Shown: piece by piece, positions 44,837 to 57,751 of the stretch | How positions within the stretch are numbered: position 1 is the first letter of the stretch | How the letters are laid out: the number at the start of each line of letters is the position of its first letter | Assembly: GCA_033220425.1 (NCBI GenBank) | Contig: CM065648.1 | Span: forward strand, 3,472,001-3,536,000 | DNA length: 64,000 bases | From: Lepraria neglecta | Taxonomy: Eukaryota > Ascomycota > Lecanoromycetes > Lecanorales > Stereocaulaceae | Direction: 5' to 3' | Program-made: the position numbers and the translations under genes | Notes under the pieces: model-generated | What the model was told of the DNA's origin: nothing | Seen by the model: the letters and a program-made list of their open reading frames with translations, nothing else | Databases searched by the model: none

Positions 44837-47800
44837 TTCTATCGAAGATCACGCGCATTACTAAGGTAAGGCCGTTTCTCACCCTTTTTATCTCAGGTTT
44901 CATCTTGAGCACTTGCATTCCATCCTAACAACAATTGATATTTGCTGGGGGGGGAATGAGAATTGATTCATTACCTTTACCATCTCTGTGGCTGCCAATA
45001 CCGTAGGCCATGGTCTGCTTTGTTGTACAGTCCCGGACGGAACCCATGTGGGGCTTTTCTAGAACCGGATTGGATAGCATTCTACATTCATCTTTTAATA
45101 TCTGCTATCTTTGTTGGCAGTCAATTTAATTTTATTATCTCAGGGTCCTATCCCGGATACTAGATCTTGGAGGTCCAGATCGGAGATCACAAATTGTAGT
45201 CCCCTTACCACCCATTTGCGAGTTTCGAAGATTGAACCTACCGGAAACGATGGGGAACAGTCTATAGGTTGGCGGATGTCCTCTGTCCACTTTATCTGTA
45301 TACCTGCTGCATGAACACAAGGGCAAAACCCCCAATGTTTGCCAAAATTCCAGCTCATCTATATTCTTATCTTCGTGGATGGCAGGCTCTCAAGAGTATT
45401 TGCTTGACCAGGGAAGAAAGAGAACGACCGTTTCATTTAGCAAATCTGCAGCTCCTCTAAATATCTAAATACATCCGTTGCGAGCTATGAAGGGTTCCTT
45501 TTTCCAAGAAAAGAAGGGTGATGTAGCCATCGTCTTCGCAATCTGCAGCTTCTCTACATGCTCAATTACACTAATTGGAAGCTTTGAAGAGCCACTATAT
45601 CAACGAATGAAGGGACAGATGCCCACTGTTTTCAGAAAGCACAACTCTTCTGCCCACTCAAACGCACCATTTGCAACCTTTCTGAGAGTCGTGTTTCGCC
45701 CCTCTACAGCTTCTCTGAGTACTCAAATACACAGCTTCGAAACGCTAATTTCCCTGGAAAAGAAAGGGGAAACACTCATCATCGTCAGAAATCAGAGTGC
45801 CAAACGTACTCTTTTTCAAATTCATCATCGCTTGTAATCTCTTTGCTTGCTCTACCATTATATTCTTTTCTAGTTGATTATGGTTCTATTCATGACACGC
45901 TTTCCACTACTTCCATGAACCTCCGCTCTAACTTCAAGGACTTCTCGTCTCATACTGTTCTCGATGTCTACGTTAGGTAGGAACAGATTCCAGCGATCTG
46001 GAAGACTTGGTAATCTAGGTGCGTGTTTCTTGAAAGTCTACTGGGCACTGTGGGCAAGCTGTCAAATAAGTGGCAGTAGTGATGGTAGTGAACCGTCAAG
46101 AACGGCCAAGCTTCTGGTCTGTATATGGTCTCCTAGAATATTTTTTGTGCAGTAACGGTCAATTCTTCGGTATGAAGCCTGAGTCGGTGCATGAATTCAA
46201 CTACCGATATCCAGCGACTACCAAGACTGCCACTTGTTCCGAAACCTTGCCTTGTTTTCCAGAAACTACGGGGCTATGGGAGATACTCGATGGGTATTTG
46301 ACTTCCAAAGTATTCCGGCATGTGACTCGGGTCACCCCTTACGGAAAGTACACGCTGGGCAGCTGAACATCTACCTCACCTCGAAGCCGCCTTCGCCGCG
46401 TAATACTCAGCTCTCCACTACATTCAAAGCTGCATAAAATGCACCGCCACATCCAAGGAAGGGAAGCGAGGGATGGACAGCGCTAATAAGTTTGGAGGTT
46501 TAGCGCGCTGTGGCGCTGTGGCTGGTGACTTGGAGAAGAACACGCCCGTTGAAGTGTCCTCCAACAAGATTCAAGGACGCGTGGCTGTGCGCCTTTTCGA
46601 TCGCCAAGTCGCAACAAGAGTAGTGTAAGCGTTTTGTTCGTGCGAAAGGAGGCACTTCCTAGATGCGCCAGCGGTCAGGGGTGGTCGCTGTCAGCCCTCA
46701 TTTCTGACTTCTTCAGAAGGATTCAGAATGACGATAAGGGGCCATGTGTCGGGCCTTTTGCGCCCAGCAAACCTAATTTTACAATGATGTCCAATTTACG
46801 GAATGCCATCATTACCATGCCCAAATCGTGAAGAGCTATTGAAATTAGCGCATTGAAACGGGCAGGTCGGATGTTACACAAGCATGTGGAGCGTCTCATC
46901 TCGGTTAGATGTCAAATCGGTGGTTTGCCTTGGGTAGCTTGGTATTTCTGGGCGAAAGCCCCCTGTGGCGCCCGGCCTGGGGACATGAGGGTTAATGACT
47001 TTCATAGGTTTTACTATTATGGATGCTACGAGCCGTTATACGTCGTCCGGTTCTACTTACAACCTGCTAAGTGGTATCTGGGGGGATCGTGCGCGAGAAG
47101 AGCGGGCAAAGGGCAATAATTACTAGCTCGGCTCGAGAAGGAGATGGCTCCGCTTAGCTGCCACATCATCACCACTCGAAAATCAAAGCCAAGCCGGCTC
47201 GATGAATCTCGAACATGGTGTGAAGGAGGGGACATTGTGGCTCATTGCTGATCGCTCGTGGAGATGAGTCACACAGAAGGCGATCTCATCAAGGGTTTAC
47301 GTATTCCTGTTTTCACCGGACGCGCACAGATGAGACCGAAGAGGAGATGATCGGTGCAGGGTAGAGTGATGAGCTATAAGCTAGCGCTAAATAGAATAGC
47401 GTATCCCTGGTGGCCCCGTGGCTTAGCCAGCTTTCGAAGGACGCCACACGTCCCGAGAAGCATCTTATGCGTTCTAGGCATCTTGCCTACCATTGAGTTC
47501 GTGATTTTTCAAGCCTCAGGGCACCGTTGCAAAGGACATGGGTCCGCCCATGCGTACCCCTGTCACGTCCAATTGGCGCCACGACCCAATACCCAATTGC
47601 TTTCAATACACGTCGATGCTGTTCACTTTACCTGGGCCTATCAAACTCTCTCGGGTTCGCGCTGGCTCGCTCCCTTCTCATTAATACCCCAGTACCTACC
47701 CACTTTCTAATGCACATCACCGTTCCTCGTATCGTCAAGCTCCCTTTCGGGTTACGACCTGCAATATCTAAAAACGTCTGACACAGCCACTTCTTCTCTC

Positions 47801-47871
47801 TAACATCCAACTACATGTCTGCGACACACTTCATATAAGTTCCTCTGCTTCAACCCAAGTCACTTGTGGCA
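44837..47871. other. Intergenic, 3.0 kb, no supported gene
   Basis: Open frames are short, overlap on both strands and show no recognisable protein. A 119-codon frame at 45478-45837 covers imperfectly repeated sequence (CTGCAGCTYCTCTA and CTCTACAGCTTCTCT motifs near 45450, 45541 and 45706). It probably includes the promoter and leader of the CP2 gene at its right end. Confidence 0.5.
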
Positions 47872-50538
47872 ATGTTTCGTAATCGGTAGCTACCCTTTCA
47901 TACATCAGCCACACCTACTTTCACAAGACTGAGCCCATCGACAGCAAGAATTCGCAGAAACCCACCGCCGAGCTGTATGTTGCCTTCAAGCAAAGCTTCC
48001 CCAACGTAGGGCCTGGCACAACGAGCGTCCCATCTTCGGCAGCAACGACAGAATCTACCACTTCCCTCACCAGCACTGCAATCGAGACGGTCATGGATCA
48101 GAGGTGCGGCGATTAATTTCATTCGCTATATTTTAATATTCGAAAAGCCAGCCTTTTCGACTTGCTCTTTGCGCATGAGTCTTTCTGTTGATTTCTTTAC
48201 ATGTTGGGTTGCTCTTGCTAGATTGTGATGGACAAACGAACTAACAACCTTCCGTTCGGGTGCAGACACTTTGGCGATCACGAAGGAGGCAAGGACCATG
48301 AATCGGGCCTGGGAGAGCCAGATCATTGGAGATTTACCCCGTCAATGCTCGACACCAACTCATATGCTTTCACCGCATTCGCAAACCAACACTCTGGAGA
48401 CTTCACGCCTACTCAAACCGGCGGAATGAGCGCAGTGTTTCATAATCAAGCAGGAGACCTTCACACTCCAGGCATGGGGTTTCATTTAGGAACGCCTCTT
48501 TCCATGTCCGCTTCTGAAAGCCACACCAACCCAGCATCCACGGTCGACATACACGGTTTCCATCCTCATCTACTACAGACGCAGACATTCCAGAACTCCA
48601 ACCCCTTTGCACAGCAAGAATCCTACGCGCCTAGCTCCTTTGTGCATCAAGACTCGGGTTACGAAACGATGAACCCTCAACAGAATGGTTTACCGGACGA
48701 AAAGCTTGCTATGGCCTCGGAGTTGCACAAGGATTCAAGTTATGCCGGGTACTCTGCAAGGACATTTGAGAACATGCCTGCACTATCGTTGCAACCTGTG
48801 GAGAAGTGAGTATTTTAAATAGCCACCTTAACCATATGCGTATGCTAATACGGTTTTCTTTAGATTTCGCTATCAAGTCACACTTAATGCGCCAACAGCA
48901 ATGATCAAACACTCCGATGAAATCCCAGTCACCTATCTCAACAAAGGTCAGGCTTACGCCGTGTCCGTCTGCGACAGTATGGGCCTCGGCCCTGCACCAG
49001 GTCCTGTCAAGTACCGAACAGTCATTCGTATTTCTTTCGAAGACGAACAGCAAAGGCAACGACCGTCCGCTTGTTGGCAGCTTTGGAAAGAAGGCCGTGG
49101 CCTGGCTGAAGCTCACCAAAGAGGTGGAAAGCTTCAAGCGGTTGAGTACGTTGATCCTAATCAGGGAGGTGATGAGGAAACCAAGCGGCCGCGTGTCGAG
49201 TTAGAAACTGCCTCTTTCGACTGCTTTTCAGTGACTTGGACACCGTCTCCGGGATCGACTACAGCCGAGTGTTCAGTGGCTGTTCGTTTCAATTTCTTGT
49301 CAACAGACTTCAGCCATTCCAAAGGGGTGAAAGGGATTCCTGTCCGACTCTGCGCCAAAACCGAGATCATTTCATCTGGCACCCCCGACTCACCACCAGG
49401 GCCGGTTTCAGAAGTGTGCTTTTGCAAAGTCAAACTCTTCCGAGACCATGGCGCTGAACGGAAACTTTCTAATGATGTGGCCCACATCAAAAAGACAATC
49501 GACAAGTTGAAGCAGCAAATTACGCAGGTCGAAAATGGCGTAAAGGAGGTTGGCAAGCGGAAGAGAAGCGGCGCCGATAAAGGTGGCAGTCACCGACCTG
49601 GCAAAGTCCAAAAGCACAAGAGAACATGGTCCGTCTCATCCCAAGGCTCTAGTGGTCGGCCCGCTGTCGAAGAAGACCTTCATATGAAGCTTGCAACGAT
49701 GCAAGACATGTTTACTTCCACCCGCCCAGTCAGCGTGCTCTACTTAAAAGGGTATGAGCAAGACGACCCAGACGCTTTCCCAGTCTCCCTGCCTGGAGAA
49801 CCCACAGACTTGACGAAGATTAACCAACTGGATCGAAGAACGTCGTGGGATCGGAAAACAAACAGCGAATCGACACCTACCAACTCTTGCCATGTCTCGC
49901 CTTCGCCGAGTTCGCATTCAATGCCTTCAGATCCGCGGTCCAGTGAACAGTCAACTTTCCAGAAACCTGCGCCTTACCACCCCAACGAGCATTTGCAGAA
50001 CGACTGGGAACATCTTACTCACTTTTCAAGCACGAGCTTCTCAAATTTCTCCAATTCCGCTGTTAAGGTGCCAACAGGGCACGCCGCCGACAACTCTTTA
50101 CCAGGCTGGATCGAGGCTTTTGGAGTCGATCCTGCCTACAAAGCTCCCCCCGAACGGCCTACCAAGCCTATCGCTTGCTTTTACGTTCTCATCAAAATAC
50201 CGGGCAACGTGCCTCAGAACGACTATTACAGAGCTGTCTATCTTATGGAACGGACTGTTAGAGATCTCATCACCAGCATTGCTACGAAATGCGGAGTAGA
50301 ACCCACACAGGTCACTCACACTCTACGGATCAATCCCAAAGGTCTCAAGATTGTGGTAGATGACGAGGTTGTCCGAGAACTCCCTGAAGGTCAGGATATG
50401 ATTGTCGAATTTGCGGAAGTGGACTCGAATCCAAGTTTGAAGCAGGAAGCAGGCTCCGGGGCCAGCACGCCTCGAGCCAGCGAAACACCGACGAAGGACG
50501 TTACCACGAAGGCGCTGGAGATGAGACTTGTATTCTAG
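47872..50538 (+). CDS. CP2/Grainyhead-type transcription factor
   Basis: Nuclear DNA-binding regulator; fungal Grainyhead-like factors act in conidial separation and cell-wall remodelling (known from Neurospora). Exons 47872-47885, 47945-48103, 48266-48805 and 48864-50538 give 795 aa. The 14-nt first exon (MFRNR) joins in frame to KNSQKPTAELYVAFKQSFP. Residues 60-237 are a Gln/Ser/His-rich activation-like region. The CP2 DNA-binding domain starts at FRYQVTLNAPTAM (about 239) and runs to about 450, followed by a coiled-coil segment (IKKTIDKLKQQITQVENGV) and a Lys/Arg-rich stretch (KRKRSGADK). The C-terminus holds the ubiquitin-like dimerisation region (TRPVSVLYLKG; ...YRAVYLMERTVRDLI...). The upstream exons are inferred from splice signals; an alternative start is 48228. 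Confidence 0.9.
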
Positions 50539-52975
50539 GATGTGCGGCATTTTCTTGCGTCGACTTTGTTATGATACCCCCAGTTCGTTTTTACAGCCTT
50601 TACGACAAGATACATTCGCTCACGCCTCACACTCTTTTACCCTTATCGACCTTTTCAATCAGGGAAGATACACGAAAAGCTCAACGAAATACTCCTCTGG
50701 TATTGCCAGAACACAACATTTTATCGAGCGGTGTGCAACTAGCCGCTACCATTCGCCTCAGAACGAAAACCTTCAGTACATTTTGCATTTACCGGATACC
50801 CCAGCAGTTGGCGCAGGATGATATACGAGTCCTTGAATTACGATATACACGGCAGGCACACCTTCGATGTTCTCTTCGTCATACCACTCTCAGTGGATAA
50901 TATTATCAAGTACACAATGTATCTACACACTAGATTTACTACTCTTGCGATGCCTTTATTTTTTTTATTTCGTTCAAAGATACCCCTGAGGCCAGCGTTC
51001 GGTTATCGACGTGGCCCTTGAAAGTCAAACCAATCAAATCATGCTCCAAATAATTTACGTCACATTACCCGTGTATTTGCCATTACTCTTCATTCGCTGG
51101 TCTACAGGCAACTTACGTTACCTCATGACCTGTGCAGGGCCATCGCCTAAAAAGGCTCTACCTCCGTGTTTGCATCACAAACTCCGGAGCCTCGTACGTG
51201 CGGAAGAGAGACACCGTAGTTGGTTCCACGAATTTCGAATCCACGAAAACCCCGCACGCAATATGGCACCAAAGGTAATCACTTGACTCCTCGCCTTCTC
51301 AGGGAGGGTCATCCGGTCATCACCGGCGATAGATCCGTCCGATGCCTTGCATAAAATAGGCAGCAATTTCTCAACTCAGAATTTTGCCCTACATGCCACG
51401 TCTCAAAAAAAATAAAAAATTTCAGAAGCAGGGGAAAAAAAGAGGTTGCGCCACTGCGCATCGCTGTGTCAGAAAGGAGCATCTCCGGGGAATAGAGCAA
51501 ATAGCCACATCTAGCCCTTGTGGCTGAAAAAACCCTGCGCATTGGATCCGAGGGCAGCGGGGTTCATCAAAGGGATGGGAATCAAGGGATGGGAATCAAG
51601 GGATGGGAATTCGAACGATTGCCACAGGATTTGCGAAAAGTGTGGCTGTGCTCGGGCGCTTCCTATGATTTGGTTTTCTGGGCCTCTTTTTTTTGGCGCG
51701 ACCGTTGGATCAGCAGTTGATCTTGGGAGCGCTGATCTTGGTGGCGATGTATACAGGCTCGGACGAGGCGGATAATCCGAGCGCGGGTACTTTTGTTGGT
51801 GAATGATGTACTGATGATCAGCGGTATTATTTTTAGGTGGTTGTCGCTGACGATGTTGTTATTATTTATTTCATGGGAGAGCGAAAAATGGGTGGACTAT
51901 ATGACGACATCATGCAGGAGCGCATCAGAGCTCAGGCAAAGTCCGTGCATTCAGGCATTATTATTTTTCGTGACTCCGTTCAAGAGAGTTTCAACGGTCG
52001 TTGATTGAGAGCTTTGTGTTGCAATTCGTTACTTGATTGCTTTCTATGCGATTCCAGAAGCCTGTTGCTAGCCGTTCTTTGCCTGTTTTGGGCATATATG
52101 GGGCCCTGCGGGCCCCCATTAGCTAGAGATCCTTCCCAGCCTATTGCCACATTGCAACACTTTGGTTTTGTGAAAGGAGGAAAATGATGATTGAGAGTTG
52201 ACAGCAATCACTACCTTTCTCCCCAATTTGGTTTATATATCATGCGAAACGAAGTTTTCATCAAAGTCAATCCAGACTTGAGAGCCAATTGTATAGCCAG
52301 GTCTTTGGCTCAATTATTTTTTCGCAGTTCTCATCAAACTTCTAGCGAACCTAAGAATCGCACACTCTAGGCTTCGCAAGAGCGTGTACTTGACCAAAGA
52401 TTTGGCCTAGTACCCTTTGGAATGTACACCAAGTCCTTTCGTATGGGAGAAATCGTCTACATCAAATGGTGTAGTACCTCCAGATAGGGACTGCTCCGAG
52501 TCATTTCAGTGAGAACAGAAATGATAGAGCCTCTGAATTTAGCAATGCCAGATGTACCAAGGCCAAATACCACCAGTATCAAGCATATTATAGATATACC
52601 GTTTTGGTATCAAGATTTGTTCCTTAAGTATCCTAAGCTTCGATGCTTAGCTATCTAAGATCAATTCGCCACTAGCTGTATTATTGTAATGTCCCGCTCT
52701 AAGCGCTGTCTTTCAAAGCAAAGATCCCCTAAGCTATGCATATGCGGTGGTATACATACCACTATACTTCAACCTCAGGCGAGCTCAGGCCCGGCCGGGC
52801 GATGCTAATATTATTATATGTTTCCTGCCAAATTTTCTATGAGCAGGGCAATGATCCACCAAATGCATGCGTTTGTGACGTTGAAAAGTCGAATTGTTGC
52901 AGGAAATCATGGCAGGGACCAGATGCAATGCATGTCCGAACAAGGTGAATACCATCAATACTTGTATGTAGATGA
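50539..52975. other. Intergenic, 2.4 kb, no supported gene
   Basis: Lies between the 3' ends of the CP2 and metallopeptidase genes. Open frames are short and unlike proteins. It holds a small tandem repeat at 51572-51611 and A- or T-rich runs near 50965 and 51400. I see no RNA gene. Confidence 0.55.
51572..51611. repeat. Tandem repeat, 14-bp unit, about 3 copies
   Basis: Three adjacent copies of GGGATGGGAATCAA, the last ending GGGATGGGAATTCG. Confidence 0.9.
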
Positions 52976-55592
52976 TCATCGAGTGATTATGAGCGAAAAG
53001 CCGTCTACCCACTGCCCACATGAGCCCGAAACGCCTGCAATGCTGTATCCTCGAGGTGGTATCAAGGTGTGTCTGTGATTGAGTTAAGTCAGCCAAAGTG
53101 TTCAGGGGAGTGGCCAGTAAGATGGCAAGCAAGACGCACCCTGATCCGCCGGTAGGATTCCCGTAAACGCCTGACCTTCTCCCTAAGCTCGTCAGGATCT
53201 CTATGCCGTCGATCCAGAGTCCAGCTCGTAGATAGAAACCCAGTAATATTTCACCGCGCCTCGTGTCTGAAGCAACGTCAGCACAATTCGATGCAACAAG
53301 GCATCATTCAGCGAGGCATACCAAAATTGAACTCGCTTCCGCCTGGCGAGCCCCCTCTATTCCCAAAAAGTTGACTAGTCGAATCCTCGTAACAGAATTC
53401 CATGCCATCCAATGCAAAGCCATGGTATAACTTGATCGAAGTGAGCAGCTTAGTCTGTATGTGTGCAGTCTCCAATATGACTTGTTCAGGTTGACTCCCT
53501 TCCTGCCGCGATTCGCCTAGCTTGCAGCCTTTGAACCCAGATTGCCCATTGGGAAGCTTCACGGTGCTGTTCTTTGATTTGACAAGTAAAGCAAAGTCCT
53601 CGACCTCTTGAGATCCTTGCCCGACTGAGTGAACCTTGATCCTTAGCTTCTTGGCCTTTGTATCCTCTGGCAGGCGAGCTTTCAGATCAGATTCGGTGAG
53701 CACGATTTGGCGAGGAGGCCCTCCAGACTGAGCATCGCCATTACAGTACTCGATCCAAGCATGGCATATATCATCTCCGTTCGTAAAGATCTCCACGAAG
53801 GCGATTCCTGTTGGAGCAGTAATGATAACCTTTCCGTTATCGGCAGGCCAGATCTGAAGACTTTCGTCGGGGTTCAGGGGTGCGTCTGTTGGCAACCGGA
53901 AACATGGATGGTTCTTGAATCGTAATGCGTCAAGTCGATGCCAGCCGCACTCGTCTTTTGGGAGGCAAAGCCGGAGTCCGTGTGATTTAGTTCTCGTCGA
54001 GTATGGCTCCCTGCAGAGGAAAGTTCGATTGAAGCGTACATAGTCTCGAAGCATGATACCAGATTCTTGGTGAGGGCAGCCAAACAGATGGCCAGTTTCA
54101 TGGAGATGAGCGCCAATGCCAACGTTCGCTGCCTCCCAATTACTTCCTGACTCGTTGCAATCATTGGCAACGAAGCCCGTGTTTGTTCTAGTGCAATCCG
54201 AGAAAGCAGGGACGACTTCCTCGATGCTTGTAGGGTAGCTTTGTAGAGCTTGCGAGCCGAATATAGCGAGTTGGACTTCTCCAGAGCCACCGCCCAACGC
54301 CGCATGACCTGTGATCGTCTTCGCCTTGGTGTCCCAATGCGAATCAAGAAGCAGTAATGATATATACTGCTTTTGCCCCTGCACAGGCTTAAAGTGTGCT
54401 TTGACTGCTTCCATCGCAATGGTGTATAGTTCGCCTTTACGAGTCGCGTTGTCGCCTTGTTGCGCGATATCAAGATCCCTGAGTTCTTTAACAGTCTTGT
54501 CCGACCTAATTACATGGACTTTTGCTTCATTTCTCATCTGGCCCATCTCTTTGTCTCGAAAGGTGAGGGACCCGGTTTGCCATTCCTCTTCGAATCGGAA
54601 ACATCTTCTACCGAAGGAGTGACGAAACATCTGTTCACCAGTGAAAGCCTGCCACAAATATGCAGCCATGCGGAATTTCCGAATCGCAGTATCGAGGTCA
54701 TTGCCTTCCCTTTGCTTCCTTTCTGGCACAGCATCAAAAACCCCTGGCGAGTCCTTCCCTAAAAGAATGACGAGTTGTAGAGGCGGCGAATTGATCAGAG
54801 GTAGAAAGTTGATACTCATACAGGTGGAATGCGCTGGTAGGGATGAGTTGTTGGACGCTACTTTTGGAGACGAGAAGTCGAAGCGTAGGCGATTTGGGCC
54901 GGGGGTCAAATGGACTAAAGCTTTGAAGTGGGAATCGCTGACAGGCCATACTGTCGCTGGGAAATTGTCCTGGTGATGAGAGACAGTTAGGGTGCCGTCA
55001 AGCATTTTCTCCGAAGGCTCGCCGATTTGACCGTATACAAGGAGCACTTTTTGGTGTACCTATCCAAGGGTTAGCCGGGCTTGTCGAGTTCGCCTGTGTA
55101 GGATTTCAAGGCGACCCTACCCAAGAATTGTCAGACACTGATACTATCCGTGGCGCAAAGGCTGATGTGGGCACCTTGGGCGTGATGGTCCCGTTGATGG
55201 ACGGGGCGCTCAGTCCCTGCTGCACAGACAAGTCAGCACCAACTTTCAACTTCTGCGGTTGTATCTATGAGAAGTCCAAGCTGAGGGGCGGCTAAACGCA
55301 CAATGTAGCTACTTCTATTGCTCACTCCGCTTAACGGCATTGGCCTTTGAGGCAACGAAGTCATCGTAGTCACCGACTTGCTCTTGGCGAGGTTGGGCGT
55401 GGATTGGTGTGGTTGTATTGAAGATGGGGGTGTAGTTGTAGAGGAACCGTAGACGGAGTTCAAGGTGGAAGAGGATTTGCTGGGAGGAACGGTGCCATTG
55501 GAACCGTTCGAGTTTGAGTCCGTGGAACTGTCCTGAGATTTCTCCAGTTTCAAGCCGGTTTTTCTGCGCCGGAGCTCTTTGAAGAAAGGCAT
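52976..55592 (-). CDS. HExxH zinc metallopeptidase with C-terminal jacalin-like lectin domain
   Basis: Exons 55592-55302, 55219-55121, 55059-53322, 53266-53140 and 53072-52976 give 783 aa. The N-terminus (1-97) is basic then Ser/Thr-rich and probably disordered. The zinc site is HLHETGHLFG (HETGH about 450-454), within a domain resembling the fungal putative metallopeptidase family that includes yeast YIL108W. The end (about 670-783) is a jacalin-like beta-prism: IKLYHGFALDGMEF, GNRGGSPGGSEF, FYLRAGLWIDGIEI and GYSIAGVSGSCGQWVDGF, the last parts supplied by the two short 3' exons. A naive frame would stop at 53308 and lose half the lectin domain. No signal peptide is seen, so a cytosolic protein is likely; the substrate is unknown. 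Confidence 0.92.
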
Positions 55593-56578
55593 TATGACCC
55601 CCTGGTGTCTCTTGTATCATCCAATACGTATCTCTTCCTTAATTTTTCCCAGAACAACGAACGGACGCCTTCACTAAGGCCCAGGATGTTGTGGAATCGA
55701 TGTGTCTCGACGATGGAGCATTAGCAGAGCTCTCGGCCAATGAGTGCTAGTGGTTCGTTGAAAGAAATGATTGCGTGTCCACCAATAAAAGCGCTGTATG
55801 CTTAACGACAGGAATGGCTCAAGGGTGAAGAGAGCAATGACATAGAATGATTAATCCAAAGAGACAATGAACGAGCGAAGAGATGGTATGTGACAGTGAC
55901 ACTGGAAACGGTTGACAGAAAACGAAAAGAGAAAGAGCTAACCTACCCTCCCTCCTTAATGATGAGCCACTAGTGCTATCGGATCTCCGAAAATATCTGT
56001 GCTCTCGGGTTTTGGTGACGAGCAGAAACTTTGAATCTTCTACGTCTACTTCCAATCTACTATGCATTTATATAACTACTTGAGCCGAGAAGTCTGTGAA
56101 CAGTGTCTTTAAGAAGTGCAATTTACGGATCATGCTACGTTGGATTCAGGCCATAAAAAAAACGGTGACCGCACCAACGGAGCTACGACCGCTTTCGCTC
56201 TGAGAGGCTGGGCTGCAGGAATACGCAGGTCTTGGCAAAGCTACTCAACAGCCTGTGAAATGCACCTAATGCCCAATCAATCCTTCCCCTCAATTATTAC
56301 CAACCTTCCTTACTTTCCATTATGATACCCTCCTGTACAGCTGTCAGCATGCAAGCGTTCATAAAGTAGACAAAGGTCAATAGAACTTCTGTCTTCTAAT
56401 CGGAAAGCGCCAGCGAGCGTACCTTCCCATCACGACCCTCGGTTCTGTTTTCAGCCGGCTGAACTCCTTGCCGCTTACCGCGCACCACCAACCCAATTTG
56501 ACAGTGATCTCAACCCTCTATCCACGATTTGCAAGGTATTGCGTCTTGAGGCATACATCCGCACTCAGACCAGATATC
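55593..56578. promoter_or_regulatory. Divergent promoter interval, metallopeptidase / Whi5-like
   Basis: 986 bp between two divergent start codons. No credible ORF. Presumably holds both promoters and leaders; I see no individual site I can name with confidence. Confidence 0.5.
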
Positions 56579-57751
56579 ATGTCTTTAGAGTTCCGTCATA
56601 ATACACCCGAGGATGTTGTGGGCAAAGTTCTACGGCGAGCTGAAGTAGCCAAGGTAAGCCTCACCCATACCCAGGTCCTTTGTCTATCAACACTAAATAT
56701 ACTCTAGATGGCCAGAAAGCTGCAAGACCGCCTCGCCTTAGCCAGCTACAAGACCCAACATGGCCAGGAGAGCCTCAGCTTCAAAGACGTCGAAGCCCGT
56801 CTTGAGAAAACTATTCAGCGGAAGAGACCAACCTCTAGCGTTACATCGTCCACCACTTCTTCTTCAAGCTCATCAGAACATCCATTCTTCTCAGGTGGCC
56901 TCGCCTCCTCGCCGCTCTCCGCCCCGTTTTCCACAGATTCGAAAGTATCTCACAAGAGACACGTCTACCAGTCTACATCTATTGATCTTGGACCAAAATC
57001 AAGCAAACGAATACGATCAAAGTCAATGGCACCCCCATTGTATGAAACTTCTCGGACGTCCTGGAAGAGCACACATAATCTGCCCGAATCATCTCCAGTC
57101 TACCGTCCTCATGAATCTCACTTCTCAAGCTCCCACGGAGCCAGCCTGTCGTTCGCATCTGAGGTTGCTACCATTCCTGCTTCGCCGACCTTTGGCCATG
57201 TGTCTGATGAAGAAGACAATGAAATGCCGACGCATTCCTTCTCAATGAACTCAGCCTTCCGTTCCTCACCACCTCGCACACCGCCACCTACACGAAGTCG
57301 GGCAGCACGCCAACGAAAGGCAGGGAATGCAGGCGGTGAAGAAGGCGCAGACTTGCTCCTTTACCTTGCCACATCACCATCACCGGCAAATCCAGGCCCC
57401 AGATCATCACGAATATTCGTTCCTTCGACCCCACCTTCCAAAACTCAAGCGCTCCCTTCATCCATGATGTCTACACCAGGTATGGCAGGTTTCAATACTC
57501 CTGGTCAGCAATTCAACTTCGCAGACTTCGTCAACATTACACCCAGTCCCGCTCAAGGTGCGTTTGGCAGCCGCACCCCCGGCCTGGCTAAGACACCTCT
57601 AGCTGCGAAAGAGGCTAGGAGGAGGTTGAATTTCGATAATCTGGTTCCGCCGGGCGGAAGCCCAAATTTAAGTAACATCGGACGTGGACCTATGAGTAAG
57701 GACTCCGGACTCGGTATGGAGCTTGGCGGAGAGCTGGTCTCTCCAGGTTGA
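56579..57751 (+). CDS. Whi5/Nrm1-like protein, probable G1/S transcription repressor
   Basis: Exons 56579-56653 and 56708-57751 give 372 aa. Exon 1 encodes MSLEFRHNTPEDVVGKVLRR; exon 2 begins with MARKLQDRLALASYKTQHGQ, which resembles the short GTB motif by which yeast Whi5 and Nrm1 bind the SBF/MBF transcription factors. The rest is Ser/Pro/Thr-rich and disordered, with several TP/SP sites in CDK-like contexts (SSPPRTPPPTRSR, STPPSK, TPSPAQ, RTPGLAKTP) and a conserved-looking GADLLLYLATSPSP and FNFADFVNITPSP. By analogy it would repress G1/S genes until phosphorylated. The family call rests on the GTB-like helix and layout, so it is moderate; an unrelated disordered regulator is possible. 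Confidence 0.72.

Noticed and set aside
45478-45837. 119-codon plus-strand frame
   Set aside because: Built from imperfect direct repeats in an intergenic region; no domain, no splice context.
48225-48809. Start of the CP2 gene at 48225/48228
   Set aside because: The GTG at 48225 is not a eukaryotic start, and joining exon 2 to an acceptor at 48266 keeps the frame and gives a better N-terminus.
53308-53321. Stop of the metallopeptidase at 53308
   Set aside because: It lies inside an intron; using the donor at 53321 completes the jacalin domain in two further exons.
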